The notes under the pieces were generated by a model. The model saw only the letters and a program-made list of their open reading frames with translations. It ran no database searches and was not told the origin of the DNA. This document shows positions 53,897 to 61,025 of a stretch of DNA of 64,000 nt, piece after piece; position 1 is the stretch's first letter; every line of letters starts with the position of its first letter. The position numbers and the translations under genes were made by a program. This DNA is from Streptomyces sp. NBC_01142 (GTDB lineage: Bacteria > Actinomycetota > Actinomycetes > Streptomycetales > Streptomycetaceae): the NCBI RefSeq assembly GCF_026341125.1, contig NZ_JAPEOR010000003.1, positions 1,178,001 through 1,242,000 on the forward strand, in the 5' to 3' direction.

Positions 53897-55093
53897 TTAG
53901 TCCTGTCCGAGCCAGAGGTCGGGGCCGAAGACTTCGTAGTGAATGCCGGCGGCCGGTACGCCGTGGTGCAGCAGGTCGCTGCGGATCGCACGGAGGTAGG
54001 GCAGCGGGCCGCACAGATACGCCGTGAGGTTTTCGGGCAGGTCTAGCACTCCGAGGTCGGTCCGTCCGGTCCGCGTATGAGTGGTGATGCTGTCCGGCGT
54101 CTCGTACCAGAGGTGGCATTCGGCCTTCGGCAACGCCTTGACGAGCCGGACGAGTTCGTCGCGATGGGCGTGGTCGGCGGGGGAGCGGTCGGCGTGCGCA
54201 ATGATCACCCGGCGGGTTGATTCCGAGGCGGCCAGTGCGTGCAGCATGGACAACATGGGTGTGGTGCCGATACCTGCGGAGGCAAGGAGCAGCGAACCGT
54301 CACCATCCGGCAGGGTCAGGCCCCCGAACGGCGCGGACACCCTGAGGGTGTCTCCTGCCCGAAGGTGCTTGTGCAGCCAGGAAGAGACCTCACCGGCGGG
54401 TCCGGTCGTGCCGTCGACCTTCTTGACGCTGATCCGCCACTCGGTGTTTCCAGGGCCGTGCGACAGGCTGTACTGGCGGATCTGCCGTGCCCCGTCCGGC
54501 AGTTCGGCCTGCACGCTGACGTACTGACCGGGAAGGAAGGTGCCGGTCGGCTCACCGTCGGCCGGGACGAGAGTGATGGAGACGACGTCGGGGGTCTCCT
54601 CGCGACGGCTGATCACCCGCATGGGTCGCCAGACCTCGCCTTCGGCGGCGCCTGCCTTCTCGTAGAGCCGCGCTTCCAGGGCGATCAGCGCGTTGGCCAT
54701 CAGCCAGTACACCTCGTCCCAGGCGGCGGCCACTTCGGGGGTGACCGCGTCGCCGAGCACGCCGGCGATCGCGTCGAAGAGGTGCCGATGGACGATCTTG
54801 TACTGCTCGGAGGTGATGCCGAGTGAGGCGTGCTTGTGGGCGATCCGCGAGAGCAGAACGTCCGGCCGGGTGCCGGGGCGCTCCACCAGCATCGTGGCGA
54901 AGCCCGCTATCGCGCCGGCGAGGGCCTGCTTCTGGGATCCGCTGGCCTGATTGCCGCGGTTGAACAGGTCGCGCAGCAGTTCCGGGTGGGCCGCGAACAT
55001 GTTCCCGTAGAAGCGCTCGGTGATCTCACCGAGAGCCCCGCCGATGGCGGGCAGAGTGGCACGGACGAGAGGGACGGATTGCTCGGAGAGCAC
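53897..55093 (-). CDS. hmp: flavohaemoprotein nitric oxide dioxygenase
   Basis: 398 residues from GTG 55093, chosen because GGAG lies 5 bp upstream and this gives the standard length; ATG 55135 would add 14 residues. It converts NO to nitrate using O2 and NAD(P)H. The globin domain has the distal Tyr in RFYGNMFAAHPELL and the proximal His in RIAHKHASLGI. The FAD domain has RQIRQYSLSH, and the NAD domain has ASAGIGTTPMLSMLHALA. It ends YEVFGPDLWLGQD, where YEVFGP is conserved. It is directly downstream of nsrR in one operon, preceded by an NsrR-type box. Confidence 0.96.
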   Translation of the reverse strand: MLSEQSVPLVRATLPAIGGALGEITERFYGNMFAAHPELLRDLFNRGNQASGSQKQALAGAIAGFATMLVERPGTRPDVLLSRIAHKHASLGITSEQYKIVHRHLFDAIAGVLGDAVTPEVAAAWDEVYWLMANALIALEARLYEKAGAAEGEVWRPMRVISRREETPDVVSITLVPADGEPTGTFLPGQYVSVQAELPDGARQIRQYSLSHGPGNTEWRISVKKVDGTTGPAGEVSSWLHKHLRAGDTLRVSAPFGGLTLPDGDGSLLLASAGIGTTPMLSMLHALAASESTRRVIIAHADRSPADHAHRDELVRLVKALPKAECHLWYETPDSITTHTRTGRTDLGVLDLPENLTAYLCGPLPYLRAIRSDLLHHGVPAAGIHYEVFGPDLWLGQD

Positions 55094-55164
55094 GCCAACT
55101 CCAAAGTGGTAAGTGATCTGCGTATTTTTGGGCATGCGTTCCCGGTGGTCGGGATCTGTGAGTC

Positions 55165-55608
55165 TCAGGCGGCGTCCCGCCCTGTGAGCGTCAGCAGGAC
55201 CGGCCCCGTGGGGGAGGACACGATGTCCGACACGGTCAAAGGGTCGAGGGAGCTGTAGAACGCCTGCTGGGCGACACGTAGGGCGCCCCGGAGTCTGCAG
55301 GCGCCGCGCAGCGGGCACGGGGTGTCCCCCTCGCAGGCAACCACTTCCTCCTCGCCCTCCAGCTCGCGCAGCAGCCACCCGATCGAGGCGCCGCGGCCGA
55401 AACCGGTGAGCTCCAGGCCGCCGCCCCGGCCCCGCCGGGCCTCCAGCACGCCGAGGTGCTGGAGCCGGGCCACGGCCTTGGCCATATGGGCGTACGGCAC
55501 ATCCATCGCCCCGGCCACCTCGCGAGTTGTCAGGGACTCTCCGTCCCGGGCGACCGCGAGGCGCATGACCGCGCGCAGTGCCAGATCGCTGAACTTCGTC
55601 AAACGCAC
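55165..55608 (-). CDS. nsrR: Rrf2-family nitric oxide-sensing repressor NsrR
   Basis: 147 residues from GTG 55608. Winged helix (LALRAVMRLAVARDGESLTT, AGAMDVPYAHMAKAVARLQH) and the [4Fe-4S] ligand set: Asp8 (TKFSDLAL) plus Cys92, Cys98 and Cys104 (ACEGDTPCPLRGACRL). This is the same pattern as the characterised Streptomyces coelicolor NsrR, where NO destroys DNA binding. It precedes hmp in the same direction, and its own upstream region has an 11-1-11 inverted repeat, so autorepression is expected. Confidence 0.95.
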   Translation of the reverse strand: MRLTKFSDLALRAVMRLAVARDGESLTTREVAGAMDVPYAHMAKAVARLQHLGVLEARRGRGGGLELTGFGRGASIGWLLRELEGEEEVVACEGDTPCPLRGACRLRGALRVAQQAFYSSLDPLTVSDIVSSPTGPVLLTLTGRDAA

Positions 55609-55623
55609 ATGCGCACCGTATCA

Positions 55624-55646
55624 AATATGCATTCTGAATGCTGATT
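55624..55646 (-). promoter_or_regulatory. NsrR operator (11-1-11 inverted repeat)
   Basis: AATATGCATTC (55624-55634), centre T, and GAATGCTGATT (55636-55646) form an 11-1-11 inverted repeat with 9 of 11 positions paired and the perfect core GCATTC-T-GAATGC. It lies 15 bp before the nsrR start, the expected architecture for NsrR. Confidence 0.75.
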
Positions 55647-55659
55647 CAGGTCGCGGTGC

Positions 55660-55856
55660 TTCCTCAGCCCGTGCGCTTTGGCGAACCGGACGACATGGCC
55701 AGCGAGGCCGCCGGTGAGTGCGGCGACGTAAGTGCGGGCCACCCAAGTGCTGTTCCCGACCGTGCCGGCGGGGACCGGTTCGCCGGTCTTCACCGTGGGC
55801 AGCAGCCACTCCTCAAGCGCGGCCCAGCCGGCCGGGTTGGCCTTGTTGGCAGACAT
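55660..55856 (-). pseudogene. unrecognised gene fragment
   Basis: The minus frame from about 55856 (MSANKANPAGWAALEEWLLP, TVKTGEPVPAGTVGNSTWVA, RTYVAALTGGLAGHVVRFAK) has host-like codon use, then runs into the NsrR operator without a proper end. I do not recognise it. It is probably a truncated gene whose 3' part was lost next to the nsrR promoter. Confidence 0.35.
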
Positions 55857-55864
55857 GCCGGTCA

Positions 55865-56150
55865 GGCGGCGACGTTCGGCCTCGGCTGCCGCCGGTGCAG
55901 CCAGCGGGCGAGCTTCATCCACTCCAGGCAGGTAGCGAGCATGTCCGGGCCGGAGGTCCGGGCCCGGGCCTGGACTTCTCGGCTTTGTGCCCGGCCGCGT
56001 GCTGGTGCGCGCACACGGTGGTGGAGTCGACCGCGATCACCCAGCCCAGGTCCTCGTCCGCTTCGGCCTGGGCGATCGGGTGAAGACCCGCTCCCACGTG
56101 CCGCCGATCGCCCAGTTCCTCGGCCGTGTGCAAGCGCCTTTCCGTGAACC
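55865..56150 (-). pseudogene. IS5-family transposase debris
   Basis: Minus-strand words HTAEELGDRRHVGAGLHPIA, DLGWVIAVDSTTVCAHQHAA, GHKAEKSRPGPG match the central region (first catalytic Asp in VAVDSTxxRAHQHAAG) of IS5-type transposases, in shifted frames. Neither end is present. Confidence 0.65.
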
Positions 56151-56241
56151 GTACTTCTCCGGCAGTGATCCGGACTGCCCAGCCCGTGGAAGCACCAGGG
56201 CTGGTGGCCCTGGTGCCCCTGAGGTCGGTCGGCTGCCTGGC

Positions 56242-57020
56242 TCAGCGCGCCGTCTTGGACCACTTCTCATCCCGTGCGCCGTTGCAGGTCCACTGGATCA
56301 GCTGTGATCCCTTGGTCGCGTTGGAGCCGAGGCCGAGGCACTTGCCGGAGTAGACGTTGCGCAGTGCATGCGTGCCCGGGTCGTACCACCACTTCTGGTC
56401 GACCGCGCCGTTGCACGTGTACTGCACCATGCCTGCCCCGTTGGCGAGGCTCGACGCGGAGCCCATGCACTTGCGCGAGTACGCGTTCTGCAGGGAGTAG
56501 GCGCGTTTGCCGTTGGAGTCTGTGGTGGCCTCGAACACCCACCGTTCGTCCTGGGCGTTGCTGCATCCCCACTGGATGACCTTCGAACCGTTGGTGATCT
56601 TGTTGCCCGCACCGGCGCAGAGGGCGCTGTAGTCGTTGCTGAGGTAGACGGCGCTGGGGTTGGTCGTCGGAGAGGCCGACGAGTACGGGTTCGTACTGTC
56701 ACCGTCGCTGCTCGGTGTCGTCGCGGGGCCCGCCTCGCTGCCCTTGCCGTCGTCGTCCCCAGCCTGGTCCGGGAGCCGCGAGGGGGACGGCTTCTCGCGC
56801 GCACCTCCGGAGGGCGAGGCGCTCGGGTTGTCCACGCCGGTATCGCCCCCGCTCGGCTGACCGCTGCCCGCCGGGGAGCTGCCCCCAGGCGGTGCCGCCT
56901 GCTCCTGGTCGCCGCTCGTTGCGCCGTCTTTGCCCATCAGGGCGTACGTGACGCCGCCTCCGGCGAGTACGACGGCGGCCGCTGCTGCGATGACGGTACG
57001 GCTGCGGCGCCGCGCGCGGA
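56242..57020 (-). pseudogene. membrane-anchored ricin-type lectin, 5' end lost
   Basis: The minus frame contains one membrane helix (SRTVIAAAAAVVLAGGGVTY), a long Ser/Pro/Gly/Asp-rich linker (SSPAGSGQPSGGDTGVDNPS...) and a complete C-terminal ricin B trefoil with three QxW-type motifs (VIQWGCSNAQDERW, MVQYTCNGAVDQKW, LIQWTCNGARDEKW). The cytoplasmic N-terminus that normally precedes the helix, and the start codon, are missing: at about 57020 the sequence switches to the opposite-strand toxin-like gene. The surviving part is undamaged, so the break is recent. Confidence 0.82.
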
Positions 57021-57023
57021 GCG

Positions 57024-57891
57024 TTGCAGCGGGTCCGAGAAGGAGCAGTACTGGTACTTCCAGCCTGGTCCGGTCAAGGACAGCGGAACATCCTTCATGA
57101 TCCGCAGCGCAGCCGACGACCAATGCGTCGACGTCGGCAAGAGCTGGCTCGCCGGCCACTCGGACTACCTGAACATGTGGCCCTGCCACGGCGGTGACAA
57201 CCAGTTGTGGGGCACCCGCCTGGACGACAGCGGGCAGGACTTCACCACTGAGTGGGCGGCCAAGTACGCGCTGACCAAGTGCGATGCCAGCGTTGCCGCG
57301 CATTCGGCCTACCCCTACTGCAGTTACAGTCAGACGCAGGCTGCGGTGACAGGCAATGACGAAGGGGTCGCACAGTGCCTGGTGGCCCAGCACACCGAAG
57401 TGGCGATCCCGTCGACGACCGTCGACTACAAGTCGACCACCAGCACGTCGACCATCACCACGGACTCCATCGCCAACGGTTCGAAGCAGACCGTCACCGT
57501 CAAGCTCGGCAGCTCCACCGACTTCTGGCACGTCGACTTCGCGGCCGAGGCGTCTCAGCTGATCACTCATTCGGTTCAGACGGGGACCACTTCGACCGAG
57601 GAGAAGACCTACCGCGCCGTAGTGCCGGCAGCACCCGCGCATTCCACGACCTGGGTGAAGGCCTTCCCGGTGAGCAAGACCTACACCGGCAAGTTCGTCT
57701 TCGCCAAGGGGAGTTGGGACGAATGGACGTACAGCACCGATGCCAAGATCACCGTCACCTACCCCGCCGGGTTGGGAAACACCATGATGTACGACTCCGG
57801 TGTCGCTGAAGACAAGCTCGACGCCAATGGGCGATGGGTTCGGCAGCCTGCCTGCGTCAGCAGCGGGCCGACCGAGACCATGACCAACTAG
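57024..57891 (+). pseudogene. ricin-lectin/aerolysin-like pore-forming protein, 5' end lost
   Basis: About 288 codons remain. The first ~100 finish a ricin-type trefoil (EKEQYWYFQPGPVKDSG, SFMIRSAADDQCVDVGKSWL, DYLNMWPCHGGDNQLWGTR). Then comes a Ser/Thr-rich beta-strand region with alternating pattern (STTVDYKSTTSTSTITTDSI, ANGSKQTVTVKLGSSTDFWH, EASQLITHSVQTGTTSTEEK) and HSTTWVKAFPVSKTYTGKFV, resembling aerolysin/ETX-MTX2-type beta-pore-forming proteins. It would have been secreted, but no start codon or signal peptide remains. Alternative: a non-toxic beta-rich adhesin. Confidence 0.7.
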
Positions 57892-57932
57892 GGATCCCAG
57901 TGGGTTCCGTCCCCCCCGGTACGCCACGCAGA

Positions 57933-57960
57933 GGGCGCCCCGGCTTCGGCCGGGGCGCCC
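57933..57960 (+). terminator. terminator of the lectin/pore-forming-like gene
   Basis: GGGCGCCCCGGC (57933-57944), tetraloop TTCG, GCCGGGGCGCCC (57949-57960): a perfect 12-bp stem 41 bp past the stop codon. Confidence 0.9.
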
Positions 57961-58395
57961 GCGTCTTCGCCCCGCAGCGCAGCCTGATGTGCTCCTCAGC
58001 ACTCCTCAGTCGGCAGGAACGCCGAAACCGTGTGACGGTCCTCCGCGAGCAAGCCACGACTCCGCCCACGGAGTGCCTGATCAGGTCCACCTGGCCAAGT
58101 CCCAGCACGTCCATGAACCAGCACATCGGTCTGCCTGAGCTCGAGCGAGTGCTCTCCCCGCCAATCGCTTCGGTGCCGTCACCGTGAAGATCGAGAGCGT
58201 ATACGCGCCGGGGTGCGGGCGAGGATCGGGGCCTGATGGTCCGTCATGCCGTGGATCCGCGCCATGCAGTTCTCGGAAGGGGATATGACCAGCTCTTGAG
58301 TGAGAACGAGCTGTCGAGCGGATCCCGGAATTCCGGGCGCCTCCCCGACCCTATGTGATCTTGCTCGGACAACAGGATCGTTTGTGAGTGCCGGG
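57961..58395. other. intergenic stretch without supported genes
   Basis: 435 bp between a terminator and the 3' end of the TetR-type gene. No frame has family-like content and no repeat was seen. Confidence 0.45.
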
Positions 58396-58974
58396 TCAGC
58401 GCGTGCGTACGCCGTCGATGGCGATCACAAGCAGGAGGTCGGCCTCGGCCGGGCCGTCGGCGTCCTGCTCGGTAGCCAGTGCGATCGCGCCGACGAGCTT
58501 CAGCAGCTGGGTGATGGTGATCCCGGACCGCACGACGCCCGCGGCTCGGGCGCACGAAAGGAGGGCTTCTCCGGCAGTGGTGATCATGTCGTGGCAGGTC
58601 TCGCCCAGCGCTGGGTCTCCGTTGCGCATCAGCGACGCCCCCAGTCCGCGGTTGGCCACGGCGTGCGCGCCGACGGCGCGAAGCCAGGTGGACAGCGCCT
58701 GGCCCGGGTCGGGTTCAGTGAGGAGGTCGTCCGCCTTCGCACACAAGGCCTCCACTCGGCCCTTGAAGACCGCCTCCAGGAGTGTCTGCCGGGACGGGAA
58801 GTGGCGGTGCAGGGTGGCCGAGCCGACTCCGGCGCGGCGTGCGATCTCCTCCAGGGAGGCGTCGGCGCCATGCTCGGCGATCAGGGCCCCGGCGGCGGCC
58901 ACGATCTTCTCGACGTTGCGACGGGCGTCGGCACGCATCTGCCGGCGGGGTTGCGCGGTGGCGTCCTTCGGCAC
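58396..58974 (-). CDS. TetR/AcrR-family repressor
   Basis: 192 residues from GTG 58974. N-terminal HTH: RRNVEKIVAAAGALIAEHGA, SLEEIARRAGVGSATLHRHF, PSRQTLLEAVF. The C-terminal ligand domain is all-helical (LSTWLRAVGAHAVANRGLGA). The upstream in-frame ATG would swallow a 19-bp inverted repeat, so GTG 58974 is preferred. It is divergent from the NmrA-like gene, with the inverted repeat in between as probable operator. Confidence 0.9.
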   Translation of the reverse strand: MPKDATAQPRRQMRADARRNVEKIVAAAGALIAEHGADASLEEIARRAGVGSATLHRHFPSRQTLLEAVFKGRVEALCAKADDLLTEPDPGQALSTWLRAVGAHAVANRGLGASLMRNGDPALGETCHDMITTAGEALLSCARAAGVVRSGITITQLLKLVGAIALATEQDADGPAEADLLLVIAIDGVRTR

Positions 58975-58993
58975 GGGTGCTCCTGACAGCTTG

Positions 58994-59052
58994 ATAAGTG
59001 GGGTGACCCTCCATATCGTAGCGAACGAGAAACGGAGGGCCACCCCACTTAT
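58994..59052. promoter_or_regulatory. 19-bp inverted repeat between TetR and NmrA-like genes
   Basis: ATAAGTGGGGTGACCCTCC (58994-59012) recurs inverted at 59034-59052 with one mismatch, around a 21-bp centre. Such long symmetrical sites suit binding of two TetR dimers and simultaneous control of both divergent genes. The right arm covers the alternative upstream ATG 59051 of the NmrA-like gene. Confidence 0.7.
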
Positions 59053-59080
59053 GGTGTGGCTCCCCTTCCGCACGGACGCG

Positions 59081-60019
59081 ATGGAGAAGAACGTGAAGCT
59101 GACGCAGAAGACCGTCGTGGTGGCGGGTGCGACCGGCCTGCAGGGCAGGGCCGTGACACATCACCTGCTCCGCGCCGGCTGGCAGGTCCGCGCGCTGACG
59201 CGGGACCCGAACGGGGCGCAGGCCACAGCCCTGGCGCGGGCCGGCGCGCAGGTGGTGCGGGCGCAGATGGAGGATGTCGGTTCCCTGACGGCCGCGGCCG
59301 AGGGCGCCTGGGGCTTGTTCAGCGTCCAGCCCACCGTCGGCTCGCCCGGCACCGCGCCGGACTTCACCGCCGAGGACGAGGTGCGCTGGGGCGTGAACGT
59401 CGCGGAGGCCGCGCACGCCGCAGGTATCGGGCACTTCGTCTTCACCTCGGTCGCCGAAGCGGACCGACACCTTGAGGAGAAGCTGCCGGTGAACCTGGTC
59501 AGCAAGTGGCGGATCGAGCAGCACATCGCCGCCCTCGGCCTGCCTGCGACGATCCTGAGGCCGGTGTCCTTCATGGAGAACTTCACCGGCGGATACGCGC
59601 TGCGGAACGGGAACCTGGCCACCGGGCTCGCGCCGGAGGTCCCCCAGCAGATCATGGCCGTCGACGACGTCGGCGCCGTTACCGCGCTGGCGTTGACCCG
59701 GCCCAAGGAGTGGATCGGCCGGGCGGTCTCCCTGGCCGGGGACGAACTCACGCCGCTTCAGATCGCCGCGGCCATCGGGAAGGCACTCGGCATACCGCTT
59801 CCCTATGTTCAGATCCCGATCGACGCGATCCGGGCGCTGAGTGAAGACTTCGCCTACGCGAACGACTGGCTCAACGAACGCGGCTACCGCGCGGACATCC
59901 CCTCCACCCGGAAGATCCACCCGGGTGCGATGGACTTCCGTACCTGGCTGGAGTGCACCGGCGCGTCCCAGATCGCCGCGTTCCTGGACTCCACGCGCAC
60001 CGCACGGCAGGACGCGTGA
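59081..60019 (+). CDS. NmrA-like NAD(P)-binding protein
   Basis: 312 residues from ATG 59081 (322 from ATG 59051). GxxGxxG dinucleotide site at the N-terminus (KTVVVAGATGLQGRAVTHHL), then MEDVGSLTAAAEGAWGLFSV, HFVFTSVAEADRHLEEKLPV, SKWRIEQHIAALGLPATILR, RPVSFMENFTGG, all typical of NmrA/HSCARG-type proteins. These act as redox sensors or reduce small substrates; the classical SDR active site is replaced. The start codon of the next gene overlaps its stop, so both are co-expressed. Confidence 0.9.
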   Translation: MEKNVKLTQKTVVVAGATGLQGRAVTHHLLRAGWQVRALTRDPNGAQATALARAGAQVVRAQMEDVGSLTAAAEGAWGLFSVQPTVGSPGTAPDFTAEDEVRWGVNVAEAAHAAGIGHFVFTSVAEADRHLEEKLPVNLVSKWRIEQHIAALGLPATILRPVSFMENFTGGYALRNGNLATGLAPEVPQQIMAVDDVGAVTALALTRPKEWIGRAVSLAGDELTPLQIAAAIGKALGIPLPYVQIPIDAIRALSEDFAYANDWLNERGYRADIPSTRKIHPGAMDFRTWLECTGASQIAAFLDSTRTARQDA

Positions 60020-60897
60020 GTGCCCGCACCCACGACCTCGGGCGCATCGGGATCTGGGCGGGGGACTTCGACCGTCTCCCCGCACCCGAGGTCCGCAGGG
60101 CAGCCGCCGCGATCGAGGACCTCGGCTTCGGCACTCTGTGGTTCCCCGAGACCACGGGACGCGAGGCCATGGCGCACGCCGCGATCCTCCTGTCGGCCAC
60201 CCGGCACATCACCGTGGCCGCCGGCATGACCGACATCTACGCCCGCGACCCTGTCACGGCCGCCGCCGCGCAACGCACCCTGGACGAGGCATTCCCCGGA
60301 CGGTTCCTGCTCAGCCTGTGGGAAAGCCACCCCAGCCTGGCCCAGGACATCCGCGGCCACCGCTTCGGCCCGCCCCTGGCCACCATGCGCTCCTACCTCG
60401 ACGCGCTGGACACCGCCCCGTTCGGGCCACCCGACGCTGCCGTCTCGCCGCACCGCGTACTCGCCGCCCTGGGCCCCAGCATGCTCGCCCTCGCCGCCGA
60501 ACGCGCCCGGGGTGCAACGGTGCTGGGCATGCCCGTCGAACACACCCGCGCTGCCAGGACCATCCTCGGAGACGGCGGTCTGTTGGCCATCACGCAGCTG
60601 TGCGTGCTCACCCACGACCGAGCGGACACCGCCGACCTGGCTCGCAACGCTGCCGCAGCCGCCCTGCCGAACCGCCACCAACTGCTGCGCGGACTTGGAC
60701 ACGAGAACCCGGACGCGCTCGACGACCGGCTGGTCGACGCGCTGGTGGCTCACGGTCGCGCCGAGGACATCGCCCGCCGCGTCCTCACGCACTTCGACGC
60801 CGGAGCAGACCACGTCAGCCTCCACCTTGTGACCACCACACCCGACTCCCCGTCCGTACGGCAGTGGGAGCAACTCGCTGTGCACCTCGCCCTCTGA
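60016..60897 (+). CDS. luciferase-like F420-dependent oxidoreductase (TIGR03620-like)
   Basis: 293 residues; GTG 60016 overlaps the previous stop codon (GTGA). Luciferase-like TIM barrel: LGRIGIWAGDFDRLPAPEVR, IEDLGFGTLWFPETTGREAM, ATRHITVAAGMTDIYARDPV, FLLSLWESHPSLAQDIRGH, VLAALGPSMLALAAERARGA and the C-terminal HFDAGADHVSLHLVT. This family in actinobacteria generally uses coenzyme F420; the substrate is unknown. Translational coupling to the NmrA-like gene suggests joint induction when the TetR repressor releases. Confidence 0.9.
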   Translation: MSARTHDLGRIGIWAGDFDRLPAPEVRRAAAAIEDLGFGTLWFPETTGREAMAHAAILLSATRHITVAAGMTDIYARDPVTAAAAQRTLDEAFPGRFLLSLWESHPSLAQDIRGHRFGPPLATMRSYLDALDTAPFGPPDAAVSPHRVLAALGPSMLALAAERARGATVLGMPVEHTRAARTILGDGGLLAITQLCVLTHDRADTADLARNAAAAALPNRHQLLRGLGHENPDALDDRLVDALVAHGRAEDIARRVLTHFDAGADHVSLHLVTTTPDSPSVRQWEQLAVHLAL

Positions 60898-61025
60898 CCA
60901 GGCACACCGCAAAGGGACTGTATCCGGGGCACTCGGCCGCGTGGGCCCGGGCCACGGTCCTCAATAGCCGACCGCGTCGCAACTCCCCGGCCGCCGGGAG
61001 CGGTCTGTTCGGGGCGGCCGGAGAC

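Noticed and set aside
56368..57891. A single 507-codon plus-strand gene covering both lectin regions
   Set aside because: The first ~220 codons are antisense to the minus-strand ricin domain and look like shadow coding; only the part after 57024 is real.
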